Source: Chloroflexota bacterium (GTDB taxonomy: Bacteria > Chloroflexota > Anaerolineae > JACRMK01). From it: a stretch of 13,943 bases of DNA. The position numbers and the translations under genes are program-made. Under the pieces are notes generated by a model, which had not been told where the DNA came from, ran no database searches, and saw only the letters and a list, made by a program, of their open reading frames with translations. Where the stretch lies: positions 1 to 13,943 of the forward strand of contig JACQEC010000011.1 of the NCBI GenBank assembly GCA_016200765.1, in the 5' to 3' direction. Positions 1 through 7,519 of this stretch are shown here, in pieces (the stretch's first letter is position 1; every line of letters starts with the position of its first letter).

Positions 1-528
1 AATAGTGTCGAGGTTGCGCGCCAGCGGCCGCGACTGGTTGTGGATGATCTGCCCGCTGGCGGCGCGGTAGGCCAGGCCGCGAATGTGGCTGAACGCCTGC
101 GGCGGCAGTTCCCGCTCGCCAACGCGCAGGAAGGGGATATAGGGTTCGAGCGCCCGCGCGAACTCGACGATCGTCTCCTCGCCCTCTCCAATCGCCACGA
201 AGTCCACTTCCGGATGTTGCAGGGATTCATCAGGCAGAAGCGTCGGGTGCGGCCCGCCCAGAATCGTGACCGCGCCGCACGTTTTCGCCGCCTGCGCGGC
301 GCGCCACGCCTCTTTGATCAGCGGCGTTGGCGCGGAGATGCCGACGAGGTCGTACCGCTCACGCACCAGCCGCTGGGCAAGCGGCTCGGTCTCCACCGCG
401 CCATCATAAATCTCCACCTCGCGGTATCCGGCGTGCAGGAGCGCGCCGGCCAGATAGCCCAGCCCGTTGTGGATGTGCGCGCGCGCATTCCAGGCTGTGG
501 ACTCCGGCGAAACGAGCAAGATGCGCAT
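1..528 (-). CDS. B12-binding radical SAM protein, N-terminal part (truncated by window edge)
   Basis: The minus strand is open from an ATG at 528 to base 1 (176 codons), beginning MRILLVSPESTAWNARAHIH. It reads as the N-terminal cobalamin-binding Rossmann domain of the large B12-dependent radical SAM family: the hydrophobic first strand MRILLVSP, then ERYDLVGISAPTPLIKEAW, then the hallmark TILGGPHPTLLPDE (about residues 90-103) and VDFVAIGEGEETIVEF (about 111-126). The CxxxCxxC iron-sulfur motif would lie beyond the left edge, so the radical SAM half is inferred from the family architecture. Substrate cannot be told; members do methylations and other radical chemistry in the cytoplasm. No good Shine-Dalgarno precedes the start. 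It is divergent from the redox island. The plus-strand open frame over the same bases is a shadow, because the minus frame gives the recognisable domain. Confidence 0.85.
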   Translation of the reverse strand, partial: MRILLVSPESTAWNARAHIHNGLGYLAGALLHAGYREVEIYDGAVETEPLAQRLVRERYDLVGISAPTPLIKEAWRAAQAAKTCGAVTILGGPHPTLLPDESLQHPEVDFVAIGEGEETIVEFARALEPYIPFLRVGERELPPQAFSHIRGLAYRAASGQIIHNQSRPLARNLDTI

Positions 529-599
529 GGCTTCATTATGAGCCGGCCTGCCCGGCCGGGCAATGATATATGTCCCCTTTAGGTCGTGACAGATGACCT

Positions 600-628
600 T
601 TGAGACGGGCCGCCGGTTCGGTTATGCT
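600..628 (+). promoter_or_regulatory. candidate sigma-70-type promoter for the DsbA-VKOR genes
   Basis: TTGAGA (600-605, 5/6 to the -35 consensus) is followed after exactly 17 bases by TATGCT (623-628, 4/6 to the -10 consensus). Transcription from about 635 would give a leader of about 240 nt that runs through the composite palindromic repeat before the RBS at 865-871. This is pattern evidence only. Confidence 0.4.
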
Positions 629-692
629 AGTCGTAACCACCCTCCCGCGGCGCAGTCTGACTAACGAACACTTTCGCGTAGGTCAGAATTTG

Positions 693-804
693 CACCGCCG
701 AGAGCGCAGAGAACGCCGAGATTAATTTTAGATTTGAGATTGTTGATTTGAGATTGGCAATCAAAGATCTAAAATCTAAAATTCTCTTGGCGCTCTCGGC
801 GGTG
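693..804. repeat. composite palindromic repeat, copy 1 (GC-rich arms with nested AT-rich palindrome)
   Basis: The outer arms CACCGCCGAGAGCGC (693-707) and GCGCTCTCGGCGGTG (790-804) are perfect 15-bp inverted repeats. Between them lies an AT-rich palindrome (724-783) built of AATTTTAGATTTGAGAT and the near-complement ATCTAAAATCTAAAATT. Copy 2 (2529-2642) has the same two-layer structure. Similarity continues outside the arms: GTCAGAA on the left and GTACGTTGC on the right occur at equivalent positions in both copies. No protein is encoded here. The rest of 529-878 holds only the candidate promoter and the RBS of the next gene. It looks like a small non-autonomous repeat; in RNA it would fold into a long hairpin in the 5' leader. 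Confidence 0.85.
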
Positions 805-878
805 AACATGAAAAGAGTACGTTGCTTATCGGCGTAGGCAAAATTGCGTTGCGGGAGGGTTTTCGGAGAGGTCAGGCT

Positions 879-1565
879 ATGGCAAGCAAAATGCTGGTGC
901 GTAAGACGCTGGCGCGCAAGCGGCGCTCGCCTCATCACACCGGTGACAGCCGTTGGATGATGGGCGCGATGATCGCCGCGCTGGCGCTGGTGGGCGCGCT
1001 CCTATTGCTCAACCTCATCGCCGGCGCGCCATCCGCCGCGCCGGTGGTCAGCAATGGCCGCGTCTGGGGACAGGACGGCGCGCCGGTCAGCATCGAAATC
1101 TTTTCCGACTTCCAGTGACCGTACTGCGCCCGCGCTGATGCCGTGTTGCATCAGATCGCCCCGCAGTACCTTGATAACGGCAAAGTCAAGGTCATCTACC
1201 GCCACTTCGCTTTCATCGGCCCGGAGTCGGAGTGGGCGGCGCAGGCGGCTGATTGCGCCGGAGAGCAGGGTAAGTTCTGGGCCTATGGCGACTACCTGTT
1301 CAAGCATCAGGCCGGGGAGAACAACGGCGCGTTCTCGCGCGATAACCTGAAAAAGTTTGCGGGCGCGCTTGCGCTTGACACGGCGGCCTTCAGCGCGTGT
1401 TTGGATAGCGGGAAATACACAGCCGCCATGCAAAAGGACATGGCCGAGGGCCGCCAGCGCGGCGTGAACGCGACCCCGTGGGTCTTTATCGGCGGCCAGC
1501 GCCTTGAGAATATTCTCGACGTTCCCAAACTGACCGCCCGTCTCGACGCGCTTCAGCCGCGTTAG
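879..1565 (+). CDS. membrane-anchored DsbA-like thiol oxidoreductase, probable selenoprotein (UxxC)
   Basis: Read through the TGA at 1116-1118 this is a 228-residue protein. It starts at ATG 879 with GGAGAGG (865-871) seven bases upstream. A basic N-terminus (KMLVRKTLARKRR) precedes one membrane segment (about residues 24-46, MMGAMIAALALVGALLLLNL), then a thioredoxin-fold domain of the DsbA/Thioredoxin_4 type: VSIEIFSDFQ-U80-PYC83, YRHFAFIGPESEWAAQAADCAGEQGKFW, and the cis-proline region GVNATPWVFIGGQ. FSDFQCPYC is the usual active site, so TGA stands exactly where the nucleophilic Cys belongs. A perfect 7-bp hairpin follows at SECIS distance. The frame continues with full family similarity for 147 codons to TAG, which argues against a pseudogene. 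Role: disulfide exchange on the outer face of the membrane. The VKOR gene starts 19 bases downstream, the classical partner. The alternative is a TGC-to-TGA sequencing error or nonsense mutation. Confidence 0.85.
1116..1159 (+). promoter_or_regulatory. UGA codon plus candidate bacterial SECIS hairpin (DsbA-like gene)
   Basis: TGA is at 1116-1118. CTGATGC (1135-1141) pairs perfectly with GCATCAG (1148-1154) around the 6-nt loop CGTGTT, which has G at its second position. GCG (1132-1134) can extend the stem with CGC (1157-1159) across a 2-nt bulge. The apical loop lies 23 nt after the TGA, inside the range known for bacterial SECIS elements, which bind SelB. A fold computation has not been run. 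Confidence 0.65.
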
Positions 1566-1584
1566 CCGCGCCGCCCGCCCGTTG

Positions 1585-2025
1585 ATGAACCGCCGCGCCA
1601 TCGCCATCGCCGCCCTCGCTCTGCTGGGTCTCGCCGACTCGCTCTACCTGCTGACGGTGCACTGGGGCTGGTGGCAGGCGGTGTGCCTCGGCATCGGCTC
1701 GTGCGAGGTGGTCAACGCGAGCGCCTACTCTGAATTGCTCGGCGTGCCGGTTGCGTTGCTCGGCGCGCTGGCCTATCTGGCGATACTGGCGGCCAGCCTG
1801 CTGATTCTGCGCGAAGCCTATGGGGAACTGGCGCGCCGCGCGGTGTTCTTCGTGGCGCTGGTCGGCGTCGTCTTCTCGGCCTACCTGACGGTGGTCGAGT
1901 TGTTCATCCTTCACGAGATTTGCCCCTGGTGCGTGCTATCGGCCCTGCTCATCACGCTGATTGCGGTGCTTGGCGGCTGGGAACTGCGCCAGTGGGAGTC
2001 TGACGGCTTCGAGTCGGCTGTATAG
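1585..2025 (+). CDS. VKOR-family quinone-dependent disulfide-generating membrane protein
   Basis: A 146-residue protein with about four hydrophobic helices, matching bacterial vitamin K epoxide reductase homologues that replace DsbB. Four cysteines show the VKOR layout: a periplasmic-loop pair C34 and C40 (VCLGIGSCEVVNASAYSELLG) and the active-site C113-P-W-C116 in the last helices (ILHEICPWCVLSA). These pairs pass electrons from a DsbA-type partner to quinone in the membrane. The conserved segment GVPVALLGALAYL after the loop is also typical. ATG 1585 is chosen over the TTG one codon upstream; there is no clear Shine-Dalgarno, consistent with coupling to the DsbA-like gene 19 bases before. 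There is no fused thioredoxin domain, so the DsbA-like selenoprotein is the likely partner. Confidence 0.92.
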   Translation: MNRRAIAIAALALLGLADSLYLLTVHWGWWQAVCLGIGSCEVVNASAYSELLGVPVALLGALAYLAILAASLLILREAYGELARRAVFFVALVGVVFSAYLTVVELFILHEICPWCVLSALLITLIAVLGGWELRQWESDGFESAV

Positions 2026-2069
2026 ACGCAAATGTGCCGCATCAATCGAGGATCAAAACACAAGACGCC

Positions 2070-2498
2070 ATGAAACGACCTATCATCTACCCATTGGCGG
2101 TTGCGGCGCTCATCGCGCTGATCGCCGCCTGCGGCGGTTCGCCGGCGGCAAAACCGGCGGCCACCCCGCCCGACCCTGCCTTCCCGGATTTCGTCTATTC
2201 GTCGCCGTCGTCTGTGGAGGCTTACCGGTTTGCCGCGCGGATGCCCGCACTGCTGGCGGTTCTGCCGTGCTATTGCAACTGCGGGCCGACACTCGGCCAC
2301 CGCAGTCTGCGCGATTGCTTTTTCAAGAGCGATGGCTCGTTTACGGATCACGCATCCGGCTGTGCGGTTTGCCAGATGGAGGCGGCGGATGCGGCAAAAG
2401 GACAGGAGCAAGGGAAGTCGCCCGCGCAAATCCGCCGGATGATCGAGACCAAGTATGATGCCTACGGCCCCGCCACGGATACACCGGCGATACGGTAA
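2070..2498 (+). CDS. PCYCGC-motif-type cysteine-rich lipoprotein
   Basis: A 142-residue lipoprotein: MKRPIIYPLAVAALIALIAACGG carries a lipobox with the lipidated Cys at residue 21, then a Pro/Ala linker, then a small domain with PCYCNCG (C67, C69, C71), GHRSLRDCF (H77, C83) and GCAVC (C98, C101). This is the pattern of the uncharacterised PCYCGC-motif family, with Asn replacing Gly in the middle. Seven extracytoplasmic Cys plus His suggest metal or thiol binding, but no function is established as far as I know. ATG 2070 is preferred because it starts the signal peptide; GAGG at 2048-2051 is too distant to be a good RBS. It lies 44 bases after VKOR, probably in one operon. After it come the second composite repeat and the second selenoprotein gene. 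Confidence 0.8.
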   Translation: MKRPIIYPLAVAALIALIAACGGSPAAKPAATPPDPAFPDFVYSSPSSVEAYRFAARMPALLAVLPCYCNCGPTLGHRSLRDCFFKSDGSFTDHASGCAVCQMEAADAAKGQEQGKSPAQIRRMIETKYDAYGPATDTPAIR

Positions 2499-2528
2499 TC
2501 GGGTCAATGGCTTCACGTCAGAACGCTT

Positions 2529-2642
2529 ACCGCCGAGAGCGCCGAGAGTAATTTTAGATTTGGGATTGTTGATTTGAGATTGGCACGCTGCGCGAAAAAT
2601 CTAAAATCTGAAATCAAAAATTGATTCGGCGCGCTCGGCGGT
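2529..2642. repeat. composite palindromic repeat, copy 2
   Basis: The outer arms ACCGCCGAGAGCGCCGA (2529-2545) and TCGGCGCGCTCGGCGGT (2626-2642) are inverted repeats with one mismatch. An AT-rich palindrome (2550-2622) is nested inside. It matches copy 1 (693-804) in both layers and in the flanks, and again lies immediately upstream of a gene with an in-frame TGA. Right flank: TGAACAGTGTACGTTGC, against TGAAAAGAGTACGTTGC in copy 1. Confidence 0.85.
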
Positions 2643-2680
2643 GACCGTGAACAGTGTACGTTGCACAGGTGAGGTGTGAT

Positions 2681-3175
2681 ATGTCGCATCGCAAGCGCAA
2701 ACTGATGTCACGGCGCGCGTCGCAGGCGCGGCTCAACCGATGGGCGTGGCTCGCCATAGCAAGCGCGACGCTCGTGCTGGCCGGGCTCGCCATCTGGCTT
2801 TGGCCCACCGCCACGAGTGATGGTCAGGCCGGCCCGCGGCTGGTCGTCAATCAGGAGCGGGTTGACCTCGGGCGCGTGCCGTTTAACAAAACGGTGCGCG
2901 TTTCCTTTCAACTGAACAACCAGGGCGACCAGCCCCTGCAACTCGACGCTTCAGCGCCGGTGCGTGTGGTCGAGGGCTGTTGACCGCCCCTCGCCGTCGT
3001 CGGTGCGACGACACTCAAGCCGGGGCAAAGCACAACCCTCTCAACCGAATTCACGATGCACGCGGGCATGGACGGGCCGCACCTGTTCGACCTGAAGGTG
3101 AAGACCAACGACCCCGCCCAGCCGGAGAAGCACCTGTACATCGCGTCCAACTGGGTGCCGCCCGGCACCGAATAG
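2681..3175 (+). CDS. membrane-anchored DUF1573-like protein with Cys-Sec dyad, probable selenoprotein
   Basis: Reading through TGA 2981-2983 gives 164 residues. ATG 2681 has AGGTGAGG (2667-2674) six bases upstream; a GTG at 2654 in the same frame lacks an RBS. A basic start (MSHRKRKLMSRRASQARLNR) is followed by one membrane helix (about residues 22-45) and an extracytoplasmic beta domain of DUF1573 type: VDLGRVPFNKTVRVSFQLNNQGDQPLQL, then VVEGC100-U101-PP, LKPGQSTTLSTEFTMHAGM, DGPHLFDLKVKTNDPAQP, ending SNWVPPGTE before TAG. The post-TGA part (63 residues) completes the Ig-like fold: DUF1573 proteins usually continue from a Cys motif to PG and then V-T-NDP. TGA sits where a second Cys would give GCCPP. 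A perfect hairpin with a GGT loop follows. The function is unknown; a vicinal Cys-Sec pair could do redox or metal binding. I do not know a described selenoprotein of this family. Confidence 0.8.
2981..3012 (+). promoter_or_regulatory. UGA codon plus candidate bacterial SECIS hairpin (DUF1573-like gene)
   Basis: TGA is at 2981-2983. GTCGTC (2996-3001) pairs perfectly with GACGAC (3007-3012), leaving the loop GGTGC (3002-3006). The loop begins 18 nt after the TGA and starts with GGU, like the apical loop of the E. coli fdhF SECIS. Both distance and loop fit SelB-dependent recoding. Confidence 0.7.
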
Positions 3176-3201
3176 CCGGTGCGGGCGTTTCCTGTGAGCC
3201 G

Positions 3202-3375
3202 TACGGCTGTTGCAAAGTTGCTTGACGCGGTTTGTGTTTTGTGCCCATCGGTAGGGGCGGGCAGGGACAAGCCCTGCCCCTACACCCGGCCCGCACCAGG
3301 GCGGGTATCGGAACTTCACGCCGCGAAAGCGCAAGACCCGCCCCTACAATCATCGGACTTTGCAACAGCCTTTTT
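3202..3375 (+). mobile_element. MITE-like element, copy A
   Basis: The ends GGCTGTTGCAAAGT (3205-3218) and ACTTTGCAACAGCC (3357-3370) are perfect 14-bp terminal inverted repeats around 166 bp with no transposase. The ends resemble those of IS6-type elements (recollection, not searched). The interior is itself a nested palindromic repeat of GTAGGGGCGGG type. A near-identical copy B lies at 5963-6111 in inverse orientation, beyond the ATPase gene. An imperfect direct repeat flanks copy A: TTTCCTGTGAGCCG (3188-3201) and TTTTCTGTGGGCCG (3372-3385), 12/14 identical, possibly an old target duplication. Short open frames across this element are spurious. Confidence 0.8.
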
Positions 3376-3394
3376 CTGTGGGCCGTTAGAAGAA

Positions 3395-3423
3395 TTGACA
3401 TGACCGCTGAAAAGCAGTATACC
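3395..3423 (+). promoter_or_regulatory. candidate promoter of the P1B-4 ATPase gene
   Basis: A perfect -35 TTGACA (3395-3400), a 17-base spacer, and TATACC (3418-3423, 4/6 to the -10 consensus). A start near 3430 gives a leader of about 170 nt that contains the AT-rich palindrome. It lies just outside MITE copy A. No metalloregulator gene is present in the window. Confidence 0.5.
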
Positions 3424-3552
3424 AAGATGGTCTGGCGCGTTTGCGGGTTGCACGTTCACGCGGGACCCGGCAACGCATAACGGTATTGGGACGTGGAAAG
3501 CACGCGCGCGACGGAGCACAGCGGCCGCGGGCGTTTCAAATTTTGATTCTTG

Positions 3553-3595
3553 ATTTTGGATTTTTGATTGCCGGTTGAAATCAAAAATCTAAAAT
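3553..3595 (+). repeat. AT-rich palindrome alone, copy 3, abutting the ATPase start
   Basis: ATTTTGGATTTTTGATT (3553-3569) pairs with AATCAAAAATCTAAAAT (3579-3595) over 17 bp with one G-U, leaving a 9-nt loop. It is the inner AT-rich component of copies 1 and 2 without the GC-rich arms. Only CCCCC plus one base separates it from ATG 3602, so no Shine-Dalgarno is visible and the mRNA hairpin would sit where the ribosome should bind. Confidence 0.7.
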
Positions 3596-3601
3596 TCCCC
3601 C

Positions 3602-5959
<2,358 letters not shown>

Positions 5960-6114
5960 CACGGCTGTTGCAAAGTCCGATGAATGTAGGGGCGGGTCTT
6001 GCGCTTTCGCGGCGTGAAGTTTCGATACCCGCCCTGATGCGGGCAGGGACAAGCCCTGCCCCTACCGATGGGCACAAAACACAAACCGCGTCAAGCAACT
6101 TTGCCACAGCCGTA
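5960..6114 (-). mobile_element. MITE-like element, copy B (inverted relative to copy A), with 8-bp target duplication
   Basis: The ends GGCTGTTGCAAAGT (5963-5976) and ACTTTGCCACAGCC (6098-6111) differ at one position. The reverse complement matches copy A along the whole length except for an inner hairpin segment. The exact 8-bp direct repeat CGGGTTGA flanks it symmetrically (5952-5959 and 6115-6122), three bases outside each GGCTGT end, so the element proper is probably 5960-6114. The left copy contains the ATPase stop codon: the insertion went in at the very end of that gene without changing it. Confidence 0.8.
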
Positions 6115-6131
6115 CGGGTTGAAAACCGCTA

Positions 6132-6160
6132 TTGCGCCGCGCCATCCATCTGGGTATAAT
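6132..6160 (+). promoter_or_regulatory. promoter of the small barrel-like protein gene
   Basis: A perfect -10 TATAAT (6155-6160) lies 17 bases after TTGCGC (6132-6137, a weak -35). Initiation near 6167 gives a leader of about 68 nt holding the hairpin pair at 6192-6230. Confidence 0.6.
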
Positions 6161-6191
6161 CTCTCCTTAACAATAGCCGTCGTCTATAGAT

Positions 6192-6230
6192 GAGGCGTTC
6201 TCAACCAACGCCTCTACCCTGATGGAGGCG
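6192..6230 (+). promoter_or_regulatory. leader hairpin with alternative pairing to the ribosome binding site
   Basis: GAGGCGTT (6192-6199) and AACGCCTC (6207-6214) form a perfect 8-bp hairpin with a 7-nt loop. CGCCTC (6209-6214) can instead pair with GAGGCG (6225-6230), which overlaps the Shine-Dalgarno GGAGG (6224-6228) of the gene starting at 6235. The two pairings exclude each other, so this could be a translational on/off switch. Seen as complementarity only. Confidence 0.45.
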
Positions 6231-6234
6231 CGCT

Positions 6235-6531
6235 ATGTATGCTGTCGTGAATTACCTGCCGCTGAAGGGCCCTCTCGACGAGGACGTATTGCTGAAGCTC
6301 GAGCAGGAGTTTAAGCCGAAGGCGCTGGCGCTGCCGGGCTTGCAAGCCTTCTACTTCGTGCGCGCCGCGGACGATGAGGCGATTATGGTGATCATCTACG
6401 AAAGCCTCAACGCTTTGCTCGAAGGCCGCGCGCAGGTGGGCTCGCCGTTCTTCCAGAAGGTTATCGCCCCGCACCTCTCGGGCGAGCCGCGGCGCTTGAT
6501 CGGGAAGGTGGTGGCGCACGGGCGGAAATGA
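6235..6531 (+). CDS. small cytoplasmic protein, possible dimeric alpha/beta-barrel fold
   Basis: 98 residues, starting at ATG 6235 six bases after GGAGG (6224-6228). There is no signal peptide and no membrane segment. The sequence alternates strands and helices: MYAVVNYLPLKGPLDEDVLLKLEQ, then LPGLQAFYFVRAADDEAIMVIIYES, then a short helix and a C-terminal basic tail. The V-N-Y strand, long helix, F-Y-F-V strand and I-M-V-I-I-Y-E-S strand resemble the ABM-type dimeric barrel (antibiotic biosynthesis monooxygenase-like). No catalytic residue can be assigned. It has its own promoter upstream and terminator downstream, so it is monocistronic. Function unknown. Confidence 0.75.
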   Translation: MYAVVNYLPLKGPLDEDVLLKLEQEFKPKALALPGLQAFYFVRAADDEAIMVIIYESLNALLEGRAQVGSPFFQKVIAPHLSGEPRRLIGKVVAHGRK

Positions 6532-6566
6532 CAAAAAAGGAGGAGCCTTGCGCTCCCCCTTTTTGT
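6532..6566. terminator. bidirectional intrinsic terminator between convergent genes
   Basis: CAAAAAAGGAGGAGC (6532-6546) pairs with GCTCCCCCTTTTTG (6552-6565) with one bulge or mismatch. A-rich on the left and T-rich on the right, it can end transcripts from both directions. It starts directly after the stop of the gene at 6235 and about 16 bases from the stop of the minus-strand gene. Confidence 0.8.
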
Positions 6567-6581
6567 TATTCCCAGCGCTCC

Positions 6582-7193
6582 CTAACCACCGGCGCTCGGG
6601 GCGCGTCCCGCAAACAGCTTATCAATTCTTGATACCAGCGCGCTCTTAAAGCGCTCGGCCTGATCGCGCGTCAGCTTGCCGTTCTTGACCGCCTGATCGA
6701 ATGCCGTGCGCTCCGCGGCGATCACCGCGTCTTTGACGCTCTGCACCGGCACCTTCTGCGCCGCGGCCACCTGATCCAGCGACTGACCGGCCCGCAGGTC
6801 GGAGAGCAGCTGCTTCTGGGTCATGTTCAGCGCCTTGGCCGCGGCCTCCACCGCCGTGCGTAGTCCGAGCTGCTCCGCCTCGCGGATAACGTCCTTGCGA
6901 TTGTCCTGCGTGGGCGGCAGCGGGGACGGCTTGCGGGTCTGCGGCGCGGCCGCGTTGCTCGACGCCGCATTGCTGGGCGCGGCATTGCTCGACGGGCTCG
7001 CCGGGGAACTGTCCGATTGATCGTCCAGCAGAGCAAACGGATCATCGGTCTGGGCCTGCTGATCCTGTGTGTCCACCACCGGCGCGGCCGCGCTGTTGTG
7101 CTGTGCGGCCTGCGTCCAGACCACCCCGCCACCCAGTATGCTCGCCGCCGTCAACACTACCCCGACCATACTAGCGATAATTTTCGTTGTCAT
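6582..7193 (-). CDS. secreted helical protein of unknown function
   Basis: 203 residues. ATG at 7193 is chosen because AAGGAG (7205-7200) sits six bases upstream and a signal peptide follows (MTTKIIASMVGVVLTAASIL, cleavage near QAAQ); the open frame upstream to 7349 has no such support. A low-complexity linker rich in Asp/Gln, then Ser/Ala/Asn (about residues 45-95), leads to a helical C-terminal domain: LGLRTAVEAAAKALNMTQKQ, LLSDLRAGQSLDQVAAAQKV, PVQSVKDAVIAAERTAFDQA, then NGKLTRDQAERFKSALVSRI. The L-x-M-T-x-x-x-L and A-G-x-S-L-x-x-V-A pattern is common in secreted proteins of Actinobacteria and Chloroflexota (recollection), with no known activity. It shares the terminator at 6532-6566. No convincing promoter is seen; a small inverted repeat GAGG/CCTC (7206-7217) precedes the RBS. 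Confidence 0.82.
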   Translation of the reverse strand: MTTKIIASMVGVVLTAASILGGGVVWTQAAQHNSAAAPVVDTQDQQAQTDDPFALLDDQSDSSPASPSSNAAPSNAASSNAAAPQTRKPSPLPPTQDNRKDVIREAEQLGLRTAVEAAAKALNMTQKQLLSDLRAGQSLDQVAAAQKVPVQSVKDAVIAAERTAFDQAVKNGKLTRDQAERFKSALVSRIDKLFAGRAPSAGG

Positions 7194-7334
7194 TTGACTC
7201 TCCTTGAGGTTCCCCTCATTTGATTTTGTTGACCCCAGTCTAACGCGCTCAGATGAAAAGCAGGTGAAAAGGAGGTAAGGGGATGATATAAGCGCCGGGG
7301 CACCCGCTTCCATAAAAATGGGTACGTTCCCCGA

Positions 7335-7362
7335 TTGACAAAGCGCCAAACGGATTTATAAT
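7335..7362 (+). promoter_or_regulatory. consensus sigma-70-type promoter for the giant secreted protein
   Basis: Perfect TTGACA (7335-7340), a 16-base spacer and perfect TATAAT (7357-7362). It is the best promoter in the window, with an expected start near 7369. In the rest of the 7194-7517 gap I see only the structured leader, and nothing recognisable in 7210-7334. Confidence 0.8.
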
Positions 7363-7368
7363 GACTAG

Positions 7369-7519
7369 GTTGGGTTGAAAGCAGGCTACCATCACTGGTA
7401 TAAGACTACCCTTTCGGGTGGTGCAATTCGGTGCATTATACCCTACAATCGGAAGCAATTCCGCGAGCGTACTGCGAGGGTAATCGGTCCATATAGGCGA
7501 GCCATAGGTAGCACCCGAT
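7369..7519 (+). promoter_or_regulatory. candidate structured 5' leader RNA (riboswitch-like, class not recognised)
   Basis: GGTATAA (7397-7403) pairs perfectly with TTATACC (7436-7442) and encloses two hairpins: ACTACCC/GGGTGGT (7405-7411 with 7416-7422, loop TTTC) and TGCA/TGCA (7422-7425 with 7432-7435, loop ATTCGG; base 7422 is shared). Next, CGGAA/TTCCG (7450-7454 with 7459-7463) closes a GCAA tetraloop. ATCGG (7483-7487) can pair with CCGAT (7515-7519), which covers the start codon at 7518. This is a three-way-junction plan with possible start sequestration. I could not match it to c-di-GMP, cobalamin, TPP, SAM or other leader motifs I know. Confidence 0.5.

Noticed and set aside
40..582. 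180-codon open frame on the plus strand
   Set aside because: The opposite strand gives a clear B12-binding radical SAM N-terminus over the same bases; this frame is Arg-rich shadow sequence.
1116..2983. TGA codons as evidence of an alternative genetic code (UGA = Trp or Gly)
   Set aside because: TGA is used as a normal stop at 5957-5959 and 6529-6531, TGG encodes Trp throughout, and the two in-frame TGA codons stand only at catalytic-type Cys positions.
1116..2983. The two interrupted genes as frameshifted or nonsense pseudogenes
   Set aside because: Reading frame and family similarity continue unbroken after each TGA, and each TGA is followed by a SECIS-like hairpin. Sequencing error cannot be excluded from sequence alone.
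3205..3370. MITE pair as terminators or a CRISPR-like array
   Set aside because: Perfect terminal inverted repeats, inverse copies and a flanking target duplication fit transposition better; there is no repeat-spacer structure.
3401..3478. 26-residue open frame beginning MTAEKQYTKMVWRVCGLHVHAG, considered as a remnant of an HMA domain
   Set aside because: It overlaps the predicted -10 and spacer of the ATPase promoter, has no RBS, and lacks the CxxC; the resemblance to GLHCxxC is too short to support.
7369..7519. c-di-GMP-I riboswitch
   Set aside because: The 3' part has GGTAGC near the start codon, but the conserved GCAAA-containing joining segments of that class are not present.
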